A DNA stretch of 64,000 nt from Flavihumibacter solisilvae (GTDB lineage Bacteria; Bacteroidota; Bacteroidia; Chitinophagales; Chitinophagaceae). The notes beneath the pieces are model-generated. The model was not told the DNA's origin and did not search any database. It was given only the letters and a program-made list of their open reading frames with translations. Made by a program: the position numbers and the translations under genes. The stretch lies in assembly GCF_000814475.1 (NCBI RefSeq), contig NZ_JSVC01000004.1, positions 124,001 to 188,000 on the forward strand. The letters run 5' to 3'. Shown here piece by piece: positions 1 to 9,396 of the stretch; position 1 is the first letter of the stretch; each line of letters starts with the position of its first letter.

Positions 1-81
1 TTTCATACCAAAAGCCATCAAATTATTGTGCCAGCTGCCGGTGTTTTATAGCCTTGGTATTATTTTTTTAGACGTTGTTCA

Positions 82-1008
82 ATGAAAAAGGTTTTATTAA
101 TCCACAATCCCACTGCAGGAGACGCTGCGCATGATAAGAAAGCGCTGACAGGTGAACTCAAAAATGCAGGTTATGAAGCAGCTTACTTTTCTACAAAAAC
201 GTCCTGGAAGGAAATTCCCCGGGATGTGGAACTGACCGTTATAGCCGGTGGTGACGGTACTGTTCGCAAGGCGGTTGTTAACCTGATTGAAGAGAAACAT
301 GAAGTCCTGAAAAAACCATTTGCAATTCTGCCACTCGGCACAGCTAACAATATTGCCACGACACTGGGAATCTGTGGAAATACCCGGGAGATCATTGCTT
401 CCTGGGAAAGCGCGAAAGAAATGCCCTTTCATCTCAGTTCACTGGAATCCGGTCATGAGATGCATTGCCTTCTCGAAGGCGCAGGATGTGGAGTTTTCCC
501 GTTCCATATCCAGAACATGATCAAAAATCCGATGGAAGACGGCCTGGGAACGCAGGAACGGATGCAGGTGGATCTGCAGCGACTGCTAAAATCAATCAGC
601 GTTTATAAGCCGGACTATTGCGAATTGCTGGTCGACGGGTTGGACCATTCCGGTAAGTACCTGCTGATCGAAGCACTGAACATTAAGTGTGTTGGCACAA
701 ATCTTTTCCTGTCACCTGCCGGCGATCCTTTTGATGATAAGCTGGATTTGGTGCTGATGAAAGAAACAGACAAGGAAAAGTTTGCGAATTACGTGTACAG
801 TAAAATCATGGGCAAAGAGCTTACACTCGATATCGAGCCGATCCCGGCATCAAGGGTGTCCTTTCGGTGTGAACATAATCTGTACCATGTTGATGATGAG
901 CTGATCAAGAACAAGGACAATAGCTTATTGCATGTACGAGCTGCGAGAAAAACCGTCAGCTTCCTGGTTACTGAACGTCCCACCTTCGCTAAAGCTATGG
1001 TGGGCTAG
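82..1008 (+). CDS. Diacylglycerol/lipid kinase family protein (YegS/LCB5-like)
   Basis: The 308-residue protein has the lipid-kinase catalytic fold. An N-terminal HNPTAG segment (residues 8-13) is followed by the nucleotide-binding GGDGT motif at 56-60 and LPLGTANN at 83-90, both hallmarks of the DAGK catalytic domain. The family phosphorylates diacylglycerol or related lipids with ATP on the inner face of the membrane. The C-terminal half is the usual beta-sandwich lipid-binding domain. There is no signal peptide. The gene stands alone: its stop lies 9 bp from the end of the convergent sulfur operon. The lipid substrate cannot be read from the sequence. Confidence 0.88.
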   Translation: MKKVLLIHNPTAGDAAHDKKALTGELKNAGYEAAYFSTKTSWKEIPRDVELTVIAGGDGTVRKAVVNLIEEKHEVLKKPFAILPLGTANNIATTLGICGNTREIIASWESAKEMPFHLSSLESGHEMHCLLEGAGCGVFPFHIQNMIKNPMEDGLGTQERMQVDLQRLLKSISVYKPDYCELLVDGLDHSGKYLLIEALNIKCVGTNLFLSPAGDPFDDKLDLVLMKETDKEKFANYVYSKIMGKELTLDIEPIPASRVSFRCEHNLYHVDDELIKNKDNSLLHVRAARKTVSFLVTERPTFAKAMVG

Positions 1009-1016
1009 GTGGAGGA

Positions 1017-2369
1017 TTAAAACTCCCGGATGCTTTCACTCAGATCAAACACATTTGTCCTGCCTTTGAGGTAGGAATGAATGAATGAACTTGCAGCCGC
1101 ACTCCGGTATCCGCCCGCGCAATGTACCACAACAGGCTTGCCGGTAGGCACTTCGGCTACGCGGTTTCTCAGTTCACCAAGCGGAATCGAAATACTGCCG
1201 GGAAAAATCCTGTTCTTCTTCACTTCTGCCTCGTTCCGCACATCAACAACAGTATAATTATCTGCAGATTTCCTGAATGATTCGAGATCAAGTTCGGGCA
1301 ATGTTTCTTCTCCGTACTGAACAAGGAATGCTTCCCTGATCTGCGATTCATATCCAATTGCTGCAGCTCGTTGGATCAGCCGTTCCAATTGTTCAGATGA
1401 AGAAGCAGCGAGATAAAATTTTTCGCCGGGACTGATCATACTGCCCAGCCAGGTTTCAAATCTTTCACCCTCCATCAGGTTGATTGAATGAGGAAGGTGG
1501 CCCATTTTGTAGCTCGCTTCATCCCTTGCGTCAATGATCCAGGTCTGCGGATCAAGCCGCGAAATGTCAGCGGGATTCCGGATGGCACTGTTTCTTGGCA
1601 CTGAATTAACACTCTCGCGGAATGACGGCAGGCCATTTCGGTTCTGTTCCACACTGAAGGGAAAATATGCTGGAACAAAGGGTTGATCAGCCAGCAATTG
1701 TTTAACGAATTCTTTTTCGGACAGGCTTTGCAATGACCAGTTGGTTTCTTTTTCCTGCCCGATTGTACTGGACGTTGCGTTGCTTAGCGACTTTCCACAC
1801 AAAGTTCCGGCTCCATGGGCGGGATACACAATCACATTGTCAGGAAGTGTTGCCAGTTTCGTCCTCAGGCTATGGTACATCTGCACAGCAAGCGATTCAC
1901 GCGTAGCCGTTAGGTTGCCAGCAGATTCACGTAGGTCGGGCCGGCCGCAGTCGCCGATAAACAGTGTGTCGCCAGTGAAAACGGAATTAGGTTTCCCATC
2001 ATGTTCAAGTACTATGCAGATGCTGTCCGGTGAGTGACCCGGCGTATGCAGGGAATATAACCGGATCTTGCCGAAAGTAATGTCCACACCTTCATCAAAC
2101 GCGATAAACGGATACAAAGGTTTTACAAGACTATGTGTGTAGATCGCTGCACCCGTTAGGTTGTGCAGTTCGAGGTGACTGCTGACAAAATCGGCATGTG
2201 GATGTGTTTCAATGATGCCGATTATCATCGCATCATTTTCTTTTGCATAATCCAGGTAAGGCTGCGGGTCCCTTGACGGGTCCACCAAAACAATTTTGTT
2301 TTCACATTCACTCAGGATCGCATAACTGAACTGCGCGAGCCCTTTGTCCTCCCATTGTCTGATTTTCAT
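1017..2369 (-). CDS. CstB-like persulfide dioxygenase-rhodanese fusion
   Basis: 450 residues in three parts. An N-terminal metallo-beta-lactamase domain of the ETHE1/persulfide dioxygenase kind carries T-H-P-H-A-D at 55-60, H-T-P-G-H-S and the TGDTLFIGDCGRPD block. A middle rhodanese-like domain (about 265-365) has ASSS where the catalytic loop should be and no Cys, so it is probably inactive. The C-terminal rhodanese has the active loop HCAGGYRS with Cys417. The order PDO, pseudo-rhodanese, active rhodanese and the length match Staphylococcus CstB, which oxidises low-molecular-weight persulfides and yields thiosulfate. It is the last gene of an operon with TauE and YeeE transporters, which fits sulfane-sulfur detoxification. 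The role is inferred from domain order. Confidence 0.85.
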   Translation of the reverse strand: MKIRQWEDKGLAQFSYAILSECENKIVLVDPSRDPQPYLDYAKENDAMIIGIIETHPHADFVSSHLELHNLTGAAIYTHSLVKPLYPFIAFDEGVDITFGKIRLYSLHTPGHSPDSICIVLEHDGKPNSVFTGDTLFIGDCGRPDLRESAGNLTATRESLAVQMYHSLRTKLATLPDNVIVYPAHGAGTLCGKSLSNATSSTIGQEKETNWSLQSLSEKEFVKQLLADQPFVPAYFPFSVEQNRNGLPSFRESVNSVPRNSAIRNPADISRLDPQTWIIDARDEASYKMGHLPHSINLMEGERFETWLGSMISPGEKFYLAASSSEQLERLIQRAAAIGYESQIREAFLVQYGEETLPELDLESFRKSADNYTVVDVRNEAEVKKNRIFPGSISIPLGELRNRVAEVPTGKPVVVHCAGGYRSAAASSFIHSYLKGRTNVFDLSESIREF

Positions 2370-2379
2370 ACATCATATT

Positions 2380-2793
2380 TTAATGTGGCAGCTTTTCACG
2401 GAACCTGCCATAAATCCATGTTCCTGCTATAGCGCTCAGCAGGGTGACTATTATTACAGTAGCGCCGGTACCTACCTGCGCAAATAGAGGTCCGGGACAG
2501 GCACCGGTTACAGCCCAGCCAAGGCCGAAGATCAGGCCGCCATAGATCTGTCCTTTATTGAATACTTTATCTGGAATGACGATAGATTCACCTTCAATCG
2601 TCCTGATGTTGAATTTTTTGATCAGCCATACCGATAGAGCGCCAACGGCAACAGCAGAGCCAATTACTCCAAACATGTGAAAACTCTGGAACCGAAACAT
2701 TTCCTGTATCCGGTACCAGGAGACCACTTCAGATTTCACGAGCAGGATGCCGAACAACATGCCCATTAGCAGGTATTTCAAATTAGTTTTCAT
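2380..2793 (-). CDS. YeeE/YedE-type sulfur transporter, second half (DUF6691-like)
   Basis: A 137-residue membrane protein with about four hydrophobic segments and the conserved G-A-C-P-G-P motif (Cys near residue 99) typical of YeeE/YedE proteins, which move thiosulfate or other sulfur species through a Cys-lined path. Full-length YeeE is about twice this size. Here the two halves are separate genes 2 bp apart, as in PmpA/PmpB pairs. It is the smaller partner of the gene at 2796-3359 and lies 10 bp upstream of the CstB-like gene. The transported species is not known. Confidence 0.82.
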   Translation of the reverse strand: MKTNLKYLLMGMLFGILLVKSEVVSWYRIQEMFRFQSFHMFGVIGSAVAVGALSVWLIKKFNIRTIEGESIVIPDKVFNKGQIYGGLIFGLGWAVTGACPGPLFAQVGTGATVIIVTLLSAIAGTWIYGRFREKLPH

Positions 2794-2795
2794 GA

Positions 2796-3359
2796 TCAGA
2801 GTTTGAGGATATAGGGGAGAATTAAGTTAGCCATGATAATGCCGCCAGCCATGAACGCAACGGTAGCAACCAATGAAGGCCATTGCAGGGTGGATAATCC
2901 CATAATTGAATGTCCGGAAGTGCAGCCGCCCGCATAACGGGTGCCGAATCCGACAAGTAAGCCACCGCCAACCATCATCAGGAGACCCCTTAGCGTAAGA
3001 AGCTGATGCCAGTTGAATAATTGAGATGGTACCAACGTGTCATTGGTCGTAATGCCATAGCTATTGAGCTCTGCTGCCAGGGCAGGATTTACGCTGACAG
3101 GGTGGCTATTAGACAACCAAACAGAAACAATAACGCCGCCAAGCAGGATGCCAGCCACAAAAAAGAGGTTCCAGATTTCTTTTTTCCAGTTGTATTGAAA
3201 AAAAGGGATGTCGCCGGGAACGCAGGCTGCACAAACCTGCCGAAGTGTCGACGAAATACCAAATCGCTTATTTCCGGTAATAAGCAGGGCGGGTACGGTT
3301 AAGCCGATCAGAGGGCCGGCTATATACCAGGGCCAGGGTTGAGAAAGAAAATCTATCAT
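2796..3359 (-). CDS. YeeE/YedE-type sulfur transporter, first half
   Basis: 187 residues with about five membrane segments. The C-terminal part carries [20 protein letters not shown], the YeeE/YedE signature whose Cys lines the transport route. A second Cys pair (CAACVPGD, near residue 43) is in the N-terminal part. It sits directly between tauE (6 bp) and the second YeeE half (2 bp), so the three membrane proteins are almost surely cotranscribed. The context predicts import or export of a reduced sulfur compound that is handled by the persulfide dioxygenase/rhodanese at the end of the operon. Confidence 0.84.
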   Translation of the reverse strand: MIDFLSQPWPWYIAGPLIGLTVPALLITGNKRFGISSTLRQVCAACVPGDIPFFQYNWKKEIWNLFFVAGILLGGVIVSVWLSNSHPVSVNPALAAELNSYGITTNDTLVPSQLFNWHQLLTLRGLLMMVGGGLLVGFGTRYAGGCTSGHSIMGLSTLQWPSLVATVAFMAGGIIMANLILPYILKL

Positions 3360-3365
3360 AACTAA

Positions 3366-4154
3366 TCAGTGTGTCGTAAAGAGTTCATGCGCCAGGATAT
3401 ATATACCCATGGACAAAACAAAGAAACCAAAACCTTTTTTGAGGCTTTCACCGGAGATGCGTGCGGACAACAGGTTGCCGGAAATGATACCAAATACAGC
3501 CAGCAGGGTGATGCTGATCAGCAGTTTCCAGTCAAAATCATTGCCTGCAAGATCTCCTGCAAAACCCGCCAGTGAAGAAATGGCGATAATGGACAATGAT
3601 GTCCCGATCGCAGTTTTCACTGGCAGCTTAAGGATCATTACCAAAGCCGGGATCAGTAAAAAACCTCCACCAGCTCCGAGCAGCCCGGTAACTAGCCCAA
3701 TCGCAGCGCCATAAAAGACCAGCATGTTAACATGCATCTCCCGGTTTCTGTTCGCAGCAGTTTTTTTATCATTTATAAGTAAAACAGAAGCATAGATCAT
3801 GAGCAACGCAAACAGCACCATAAAGAGACATGCCTTTGAAATGCTAATGCCGGAAATATTGATCTGTGCCGGGATTAAAGGGAGCAAAAACCTGCGTACC
3901 AGAAGAACTGTAACCAGTGACGATATTCCAAATGTCAGTACTGTTCTGGTGTGAACCTGCCCGAGATAATAATTTTTTATCGCACCGGCCAGGCTTGTTG
4001 TGCCAACGATAAACAATGAATATGATGTTGCAAGTACAGGATCTACATGGAAAAGATAGACAAGAACAGGAACAGTCAGGATTGACCCGCCACCGCCGAT
4101 AAGTCCAAGCGATAATCCGATCAGGGCTGCAGCAAAGAATCCTACGATTTCCAT
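3366..4154 (-). CDS. Sulfite exporter TauE/SafE family protein
   Basis: 262 residues, almost entirely hydrophobic, arranged as two similar halves with glycine-rich turns: G-L-I-G-G-G-G-S near residue 20 and LLGAGGGFLLIPALV in the second half. This is the TauE/SafE (DUF81) fold, whose members export sulfite, sulfoacetate or related organosulfur anions. It is the first transporter gene of the sulfur operon, 87 bp downstream of the LytTR gene. In the staphylococcal cst operon TauE likewise accompanies CstB, so sulfite or thiosulfate efflux is the likely role here. Confidence 0.86.
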   Translation of the reverse strand: MEIVGFFAAALIGLSLGLIGGGGSILTVPVLVYLFHVDPVLATSYSLFIVGTTSLAGAIKNYYLGQVHTRTVLTFGISSLVTVLLVRRFLLPLIPAQINISGISISKACLFMVLFALLMIYASVLLINDKKTAANRNREMHVNMLVFYGAAIGLVTGLLGAGGGFLLIPALVMILKLPVKTAIGTSLSIIAISSLAGFAGDLAGNDFDWKLLISITLLAVFGIISGNLLSARISGESLKKGFGFFVLSMGIYILAHELFTTH

Positions 4155-4176
4155 CTTAAAAATTCAATTCAAAACG

Positions 4177-4184
4177 CAAAAGTA
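4177..4184 (-). promoter_or_regulatory. Candidate -7 box for the sulfur operon
   Basis: Read on the minus strand this is TACTTTTG, a match to the Bacteroidota -7 consensus TAnnTTTG, 23 bp upstream of the tauE start codon. No good TTG is present at -33. The 87-bp gap between the LytTR gene and tauE could therefore hold an internal, activator-dependent promoter. Confidence 0.35.
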
Positions 4185-4241
4185 TAAAGGATTCCCGTCT
4201 ACATTTCTACTAGGAAGATAGTGTTTAAGGGAAATGAATCC

Positions 4242-4619
4242 TTACCCATTGATCCATCGTTTAAAAGCAGCAGCATTTTCCTGGCTGATTATGATCTTTT
4301 CATCCGGGTGCACTACCATCTCAACACTGATATTGCTGTGCGGAAGACTTCTGAAACTTTTTATATAGTTGACATTTATGATGTATTGCCTGTTCGCCCG
4401 GTAAAATAGATCCGGCGAAAGTTCATGTTCGAGTTCGCGCAGGTTTTTTTTCTCCGTAATGTATTTGTGATTTTCGCGATCGTACAGAAAGATGATTTTG
4501 TAGGCCGAATAAAAACAAACTACGTCCTCAAGCCGGACAGTCTGGTATTCTCGTCCCTTTTTAACAACTACCCGGTTACGCTGAAAAGGTTTGTCATCCG
4601 AAAGGTGGATAATTTTCAT
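4242..4619 (-). CDS. Stand-alone LytTR DNA-binding protein
   Basis: 125 residues, nearly all one LytTR domain: KKGREYQTVRLEDVVCFYSA at the start, then the typical F-Y-R-A-N-R-Q-Y-I-I-N-V-N-Y-I recognition segment. It has no receiver domain and no membrane anchor, and no histidine kinase is adjacent, so the input is unknown. The single Cys35 lies in the first strand. It is encoded just upstream of and in line with tauE, which makes it the natural candidate regulator of the sulfur operon, in place of the CstR repressor used in Staphylococcus. That link rests on position only. Confidence 0.8.
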   Translation of the reverse strand: MKIIHLSDDKPFQRNRVVVKKGREYQTVRLEDVVCFYSAYKIIFLYDRENHKYITEKKNLRELEHELSPDLFYRANRQYIINVNYIKSFRSLPHSNISVEMVVHPDEKIIISQENAAAFKRWING

Positions 4620-4807
4620 GACCTGCGTTTTAGTAGTGAGTCAGATAAAATACGGTTTCAGGGGGTCTGTTTACGGGTTCAGGATTTTACTGCAAGTTAA
4701 ACAACAGCAATTAGAAAAAACAGCCTGTCTAAAACAAGAGATTTGTTATCAGCGGAAGTAATAGACGTGGAAAGGTTATTAGCTAGATAAGTTTTAAAAC
4801 ACTGCTT

Positions 4808-7807
4808 ATGAAAAAATTGCTATGCACGCTGCCTTTAATCCTCTTTTTCTCCCTCATTACCCTGGCCCAGACAAAAGTGACTGGTAAGGTCACCGATAAC
4901 AAGGATGGCGCCCCCCTTTCGGGTGTTACTGTCCAGGCTAAAGGCGCAAACCTGGCGGTGCAGACCGGGCCCGACGGAACGTTCAGCATTGATCTTCCTT
5001 CCGGAGCCAGGATCCTGGTATTTTCATTTGTCGGTTATGCGAAAATGGAAGTAACCGTCGATGCCAGTAATGAAGTGGCGGTTGCCCTGACCGCGGACGA
5101 CAAGAAGCTCGATGAAGTTGTCGTCGTAGCATATGGCCAGTCGGACCGGCGCAAACTTACAGGTGCCGTTGCGAAGGTTGACGGTAAGGAATTTGAAATG
5201 GTTCCGATGGCTTCTGTTGACGCGATGCTGCAGGGCAAGGTTGCTGGGTTGCAGTCAACGGCGGTCTCAGGTCAGCCGGGCGGCTTGCAACAGGTGAGAA
5301 TAAGGGGCATCGGATCTATAAACGCTTCCTCAGCTCCCTTATATGTAATCGACGGCGTGCCGGTAAACTCTGGTGATTTCACCCGGAATACCACCACAGC
5401 CAACGCGCTAGCAGGCCTTAATCCAAATGATATCGATAATATCTCAGTTTTGAAAGATGCATCCGCGGCTTCCCTTTATGGCTCGCGGGCGGCAAACGGT
5501 GTTATACTCATTACTACGAAAAAAGGGAAGGCTGGCAAAACCAGGATAAGTTTCGATGCAGAAGGCGGTATAAGTGATGTTTCCTACATCAACGATCTTT
5601 CCCGGCCATTAAATAGTGACCAGTTCTTCGAGCTGACCAAAGAAGGATTGGTAAACGCCGGTCTCAGTGACAGCCAGGCTGAAGGTTATATGAATGCAGT
5701 AATGGGAGCAGACCAGGGTTACGATACGGACTGGTTCGATGAAGTGACTCGTAAGGGAGTAACCCAGCAGTATAACCTATCGGTTTCGGGTGGACAGGAA
5801 AAGACCACTTTTTATTTATCCGGCGGATACTTCAAACAGGAAGGTGTGGTAATCGAATCCGATTTCCGGCGGTTTAGTGCCAATTTCAATATCAAGCATG
5901 CCATCAGTAACCGCATCGCAATCGGCCTGAACCTGAACGGTTCACATTCGGACCAGAATACGCCGTCGCAGGCGGGTAACTTCCGGAACCCGGTTATTGC
6001 TGCATACTTTCTAACCCCATGGCAACATCCGTACAATGACGACGGCAGCTTCAATATCGACGACAATGAATTTCCACAGATTTATAACCCGGTTGCCCTG
6101 GTCAATTATGATGATCAGCAAAGCAATAACACGAAAGTGTTGGGGTCTGTCTTTGGTGAATTCAACATCCTCAAAAACCTCAGGTTTACTACCAAATTTG
6201 GTGTTGACTACTTTAACATAGAAGAAAAAACCTATTATAACCCCTTCTTTGGTGATGGTGTGACCCGCGGCGGTGATTTCTACAATTACTACACCCGCGT
6301 GTTCAACTGGGTCTGGACCAATACCCTTGACTATCACCATAACTTTGATGAAGACGGTGATTTCAGTGCAGACCTGAAAGTTGGCTACGAAGCGCAGAAA
6401 TCAAAGGAGTACAACATCAATGCCTATGGCTCCCAGGTGCCATTGCTGACCAGCCTCACGTTGCCTCCGACAAGTTCACCCAAAGACGCACAGGGATCCG
6501 GATCGGATTATTCCTTTGAATCTATTTTTTCCAACCTGCAGTTCAATTACAAAGACAAATACTTTCTTTCCGGAAGTCTGCGTCGTGATGAATCATCCCG
6601 ATTCGGAAGTAATAACCGTGCAGGTACATTCTGGTCTGTCGGTGCCTCATGGAACATAGACAGGGAAGGGTTCTTCCCTGACACCAAAATCGTTTCCGCG
6701 CTGAAGCTCAGGGCTTCTTATGGAGTAAACGGTAACGCCGCAATCGGCAATTATGCCTGGAGACCGCTGTATGGTTTCGGGGCCGACTATACGCAGTTGC
6801 CCGGAAGCGCCCCGGCAAGTGTTGGCAACCTTGACCTGACCTGGGAACAGAACAAACCCTTCGATGTGGGTATTGACCTGGGATTGCTCGACAACCGGGT
6901 AACGATAATAGCAGACTACTATATCAGGAAAACTGACAAACTGTTGCAAAATGTGCCGTTGTCGCTTACATCCGGACTTACATCTTACCTGGACAACATC
7001 GGTTCCATGGAGAACAAGGGATTTGAAATTACCGTGAATGCCACGCCTATCGTGAACAAGTCATTCCGCTGGGATGTTGGGGTGAATTTTTCCTGGAACA
7101 AGAACAAGGTGACTGCACTGGACAATGGGGCAGATATCATCAACGGAACAAATCTTATAAGGGTGGGTGAGGATGTTCAAACCGTTTATACTTTCCTTTG
7201 GGCAGGTGTGGATGCTGAGACAGGTAGTCCACTCTGGTATACCGATGAAACAAAAAAAGAAACCACATCCGATATCACCCAGGTGGAAAATGCCATTTAT
7301 GGCTCTGCATCACCAAAAGGATTTGGCGGATTCAATACGCAGCTGAGCTACAAAGGCATTTCCCTTTCCGCCCAGCTCAATTTCCAGTATGGCAACCAGT
7401 TGCTTAATAACTGGGGCTTCCTGAATGAAAGTGACGGAGCTTTCTTCCCGCTTAACCAGAATCGCAAGGAATTTGAGCAGCGCTGGCAGCGGCCAGGCGA
7501 CAGGACAAATGTTCCGCAGTATGTTGCTGGCAATTCCACCAATTCAAACTTCACTTCCAGCCGATATTTCTATAAGGGAGATTACCTGCGGTTGCGTGAC
7601 CTGACACTATCGTACCAGTTCCCAGCCAATATGGTAAAATCATGGCGAATGGAAGGGCTCCGGGTTTACCTGCGCGGTACGAACCTTTGGACTCACGCAT
7701 TCGATGACAACATCACCTTTGATCCTGAACAGCCTGTGAATGGCGTTAACGATCTTCAGATGCTGTTGCAGCGCACATTTTCATTTGGACTGAACCTGGA
7801 TTTCTAA
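4808..7807 (+). CDS. SusC/RagA family TonB-linked outer-membrane transporter
   Basis: 999 residues. A signal peptide (1-20, ending LITLAQ) is followed by a carboxypeptidase-regulatory-like beta domain (about 22-100), a short linker with LDEVVVVAYG, the plug domain including the SusC signature LYGSRAANGVILITTKKG, and a long beta-barrel ending in F-G-L-N-L-D-F. It forms the TonB-driven channel for an oligomeric nutrient together with the SusD-like lipoprotein 18 bp downstream. No glycosidase, sulfatase, anti-sigma or hybrid sensor gene is adjacent, so the substrate cannot be predicted; it could be a glycan, peptide or other oligomer. Confidence 0.95.
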   Translation: MKKLLCTLPLILFFSLITLAQTKVTGKVTDNKDGAPLSGVTVQAKGANLAVQTGPDGTFSIDLPSGARILVFSFVGYAKMEVTVDASNEVAVALTADDKKLDEVVVVAYGQSDRRKLTGAVAKVDGKEFEMVPMASVDAMLQGKVAGLQSTAVSGQPGGLQQVRIRGIGSINASSAPLYVIDGVPVNSGDFTRNTTTANALAGLNPNDIDNISVLKDASAASLYGSRAANGVILITTKKGKAGKTRISFDAEGGISDVSYINDLSRPLNSDQFFELTKEGLVNAGLSDSQAEGYMNAVMGADQGYDTDWFDEVTRKGVTQQYNLSVSGGQEKTTFYLSGGYFKQEGVVIESDFRRFSANFNIKHAISNRIAIGLNLNGSHSDQNTPSQAGNFRNPVIAAYFLTPWQHPYNDDGSFNIDDNEFPQIYNPVALVNYDDQQSNNTKVLGSVFGEFNILKNLRFTTKFGVDYFNIEEKTYYNPFFGDGVTRGGDFYNYYTRVFNWVWTNTLDYHHNFDEDGDFSADLKVGYEAQKSKEYNINAYGSQVPLLTSLTLPPTSSPKDAQGSGSDYSFESIFSNLQFNYKDKYFLSGSLRRDESSRFGSNNRAGTFWSVGASWNIDREGFFPDTKIVSALKLRASYGVNGNAAIGNYAWRPLYGFGADYTQLPGSAPASVGNLDLTWEQNKPFDVGIDLGLLDNRVTIIADYYIRKTDKLLQNVPLSLTSGLTSYLDNIGSMENKGFEITVNATPIVNKSFRWDVGVNFSWNKNKVTALDNGADIINGTNLIRVGEDVQTVYTFLWAGVDAETGSPLWYTDETKKETTSDITQVENAIYGSASPKGFGGFNTQLSYKGISLSAQLNFQYGNQLLNNWGFLNESDGAFFPLNQNRKEFEQRWQRPGDRTNVPQYVAGNSTNSNFTSSRYFYKGDYLRLRDLTLSYQFPANMVKSWRMEGLRVYLRGTNLWTHAFDDNITFDPEQPVNGVNDLQMLLQRTFSFGLNLDF

Positions 7808-7825
7808 CCCATAAACATTGGAATT

Positions 7826-9232
7826 ATGCAAAAGAAGACAGTTACGGCACTATTGACAGTACTCGTGCTTTTTACTGCTTGCAGCAAGGATTTCCTCGAT
7901 CTGACTCCGCCCAATGCAGTTCCGTTGAACGAAGCCATAGTTGATGAAAACAGTATGCAAACCGCGGTTAACGGGATGTACAGCGGACTTCGCGCGATAG
8001 ACTTATTCGGGCGTTCGATTCCCATTGATGGAGACCTGCTGGCAGACAACATTTACCTGTCGCCCCAGAATTCAAACCGTTATATTCCCGAGTACACGTA
8101 TACCTATATTGAAACCAATGGCGTGGTGAATAATATGTGGGCAGGTGGCTATAATGTTATTCTCCGGGCCAATAATATCATCAACGCAGATATTCCTTCC
8201 AATGAGGTCGTTGACCAGTTGAAAGGAGAAGCGCGTACGATCCGTGCCCTTTGTTATTTTGAGCTCGTGAAGTTTTTCGCTCCTCATTACGGGGTTAATC
8301 CGAATGCCGATGGTGTACCACTTGTTCTGCAATACGATCCGAACCTGAAACCGGCCCGCAATACCGTTGCTGAAGTGTATAACCAGATAGAAGCCGACCT
8401 GCTTGCCGCTTATGAATTGCTGACCCAGGAGAAGGGTTCCGCATATGTGAGTAAGTATGTAGCAGCGTCTCTGCTGGCAAGAATGTATCAGTTCAAGGGC
8501 GATTGGGAAAATGCCCTGAATTGGTCGCTTGATGTGCTGCAGAATGGGAATTACGGGGTTGCGCCGGGCGGCTCCCTGTTAAGCTATTGGGCTAATCCTG
8601 CTTCCGTTTCAAACAGGCTGGAAACCATTTTTGAAATCGATTTTGACGTGATCGGAAACAATGGAACCGATGATCTCGCGTATTTCTATGCCCAGGAAGG
8701 ATATGGGGATGCGCTGGCAACAGACGATCTCTACAACCTGTACAGTGAAACAGATGTCCGCCGCGAGTTAATCATTCCCGGGAGTCGTGCAGGTATAGAT
8801 GTATGGGTAGTGAACAAGTATCCGAATACTACAAACCCCAATGATAAGGACAACATAAAAGTCATTCGTTTTGCAGAGGTAGTGTACATCCTCATTGAAG
8901 CCCTGTACAGGCTTGGCGATGAAGCAAACGCTGTGTCGCTACTCAACCAGCTTACACAATTGCGGGACTTTGATTTTCCTGGTTATACATCTACCGGCGC
9001 GCAGCTGCTGGAAGACATCTATACAGAACGTCGTAAGGAACTCGCGTTTGAGGGGCACCGTTACTGGGATCTTGTCCGCCTCGGTCGTGCAGTGGTGCGT
9101 GACAATTCAACCGGCAATTACCAGCCATTCGTGCCGCTTGAGTTGCCTGTATCCAGCCCGCGGCGAATTTACCCGATACCAAAGGCTGAACTGAATGTAA
9201 ACAGCAACGTGGAACAGAACGAAGGCTATTAA
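7826..9232 (+). CDS. SusD/RagB family nutrient-binding lipoprotein
   Basis: 468 residues with a lipoprotein signal (L-F-T-A-C, lipidated Cys19) and the SusD start CSKDFLDLTPPNA. TPR-like helices follow (KGEARTIRALCYFELVKFF), and the C-terminal half has the conserved ERRKELAFEGHRYWDLVRLG motif. It caps the SusC partner encoded immediately upstream on the cell surface. It ends about 165 bp before the next gene, and nothing downstream looks like part of a utilisation locus. This is an orphan SusC/D pair of unknown substrate. Confidence 0.95.
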   Translation: MQKKTVTALLTVLVLFTACSKDFLDLTPPNAVPLNEAIVDENSMQTAVNGMYSGLRAIDLFGRSIPIDGDLLADNIYLSPQNSNRYIPEYTYTYIETNGVVNNMWAGGYNVILRANNIINADIPSNEVVDQLKGEARTIRALCYFELVKFFAPHYGVNPNADGVPLVLQYDPNLKPARNTVAEVYNQIEADLLAAYELLTQEKGSAYVSKYVAASLLARMYQFKGDWENALNWSLDVLQNGNYGVAPGGSLLSYWANPASVSNRLETIFEIDFDVIGNNGTDDLAYFYAQEGYGDALATDDLYNLYSETDVRRELIIPGSRAGIDVWVVNKYPNTTNPNDKDNIKVIRFAEVVYILIEALYRLGDEANAVSLLNQLTQLRDFDFPGYTSTGAQLLEDIYTERRKELAFEGHRYWDLVRLGRAVVRDNSTGNYQPFVPLELPVSSPRRIYPIPKAELNVNSNVEQNEGY

Positions 9233-9396
9233 CCGGTTATACCGGTGTCATGGATCGGATTTTGCCCCGAAATAGCGGAACCGGCTCAATTCGACCACTG
9301 TTTTCGTAGAAAAAATGTAAAATTTACCATACTTCGGCTTGTAGAATAAAATGGGCAAAGAATTTGCAGTCCTGCTATTCTAACTATATAAGCCGT

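Noticed and set aside
4808-9232. SusC/D pair considered as a polysaccharide utilisation locus
   Set aside because: No carbohydrate-active enzyme, sensor or sigma factor gene is next to it; the glycosidase and esterase genes are over 44 kb away.
9236-9252. Possible hairpin with ACCGGT repeats after susD
   Set aside because: Short stem and no T-run, so not convincing as a terminator.
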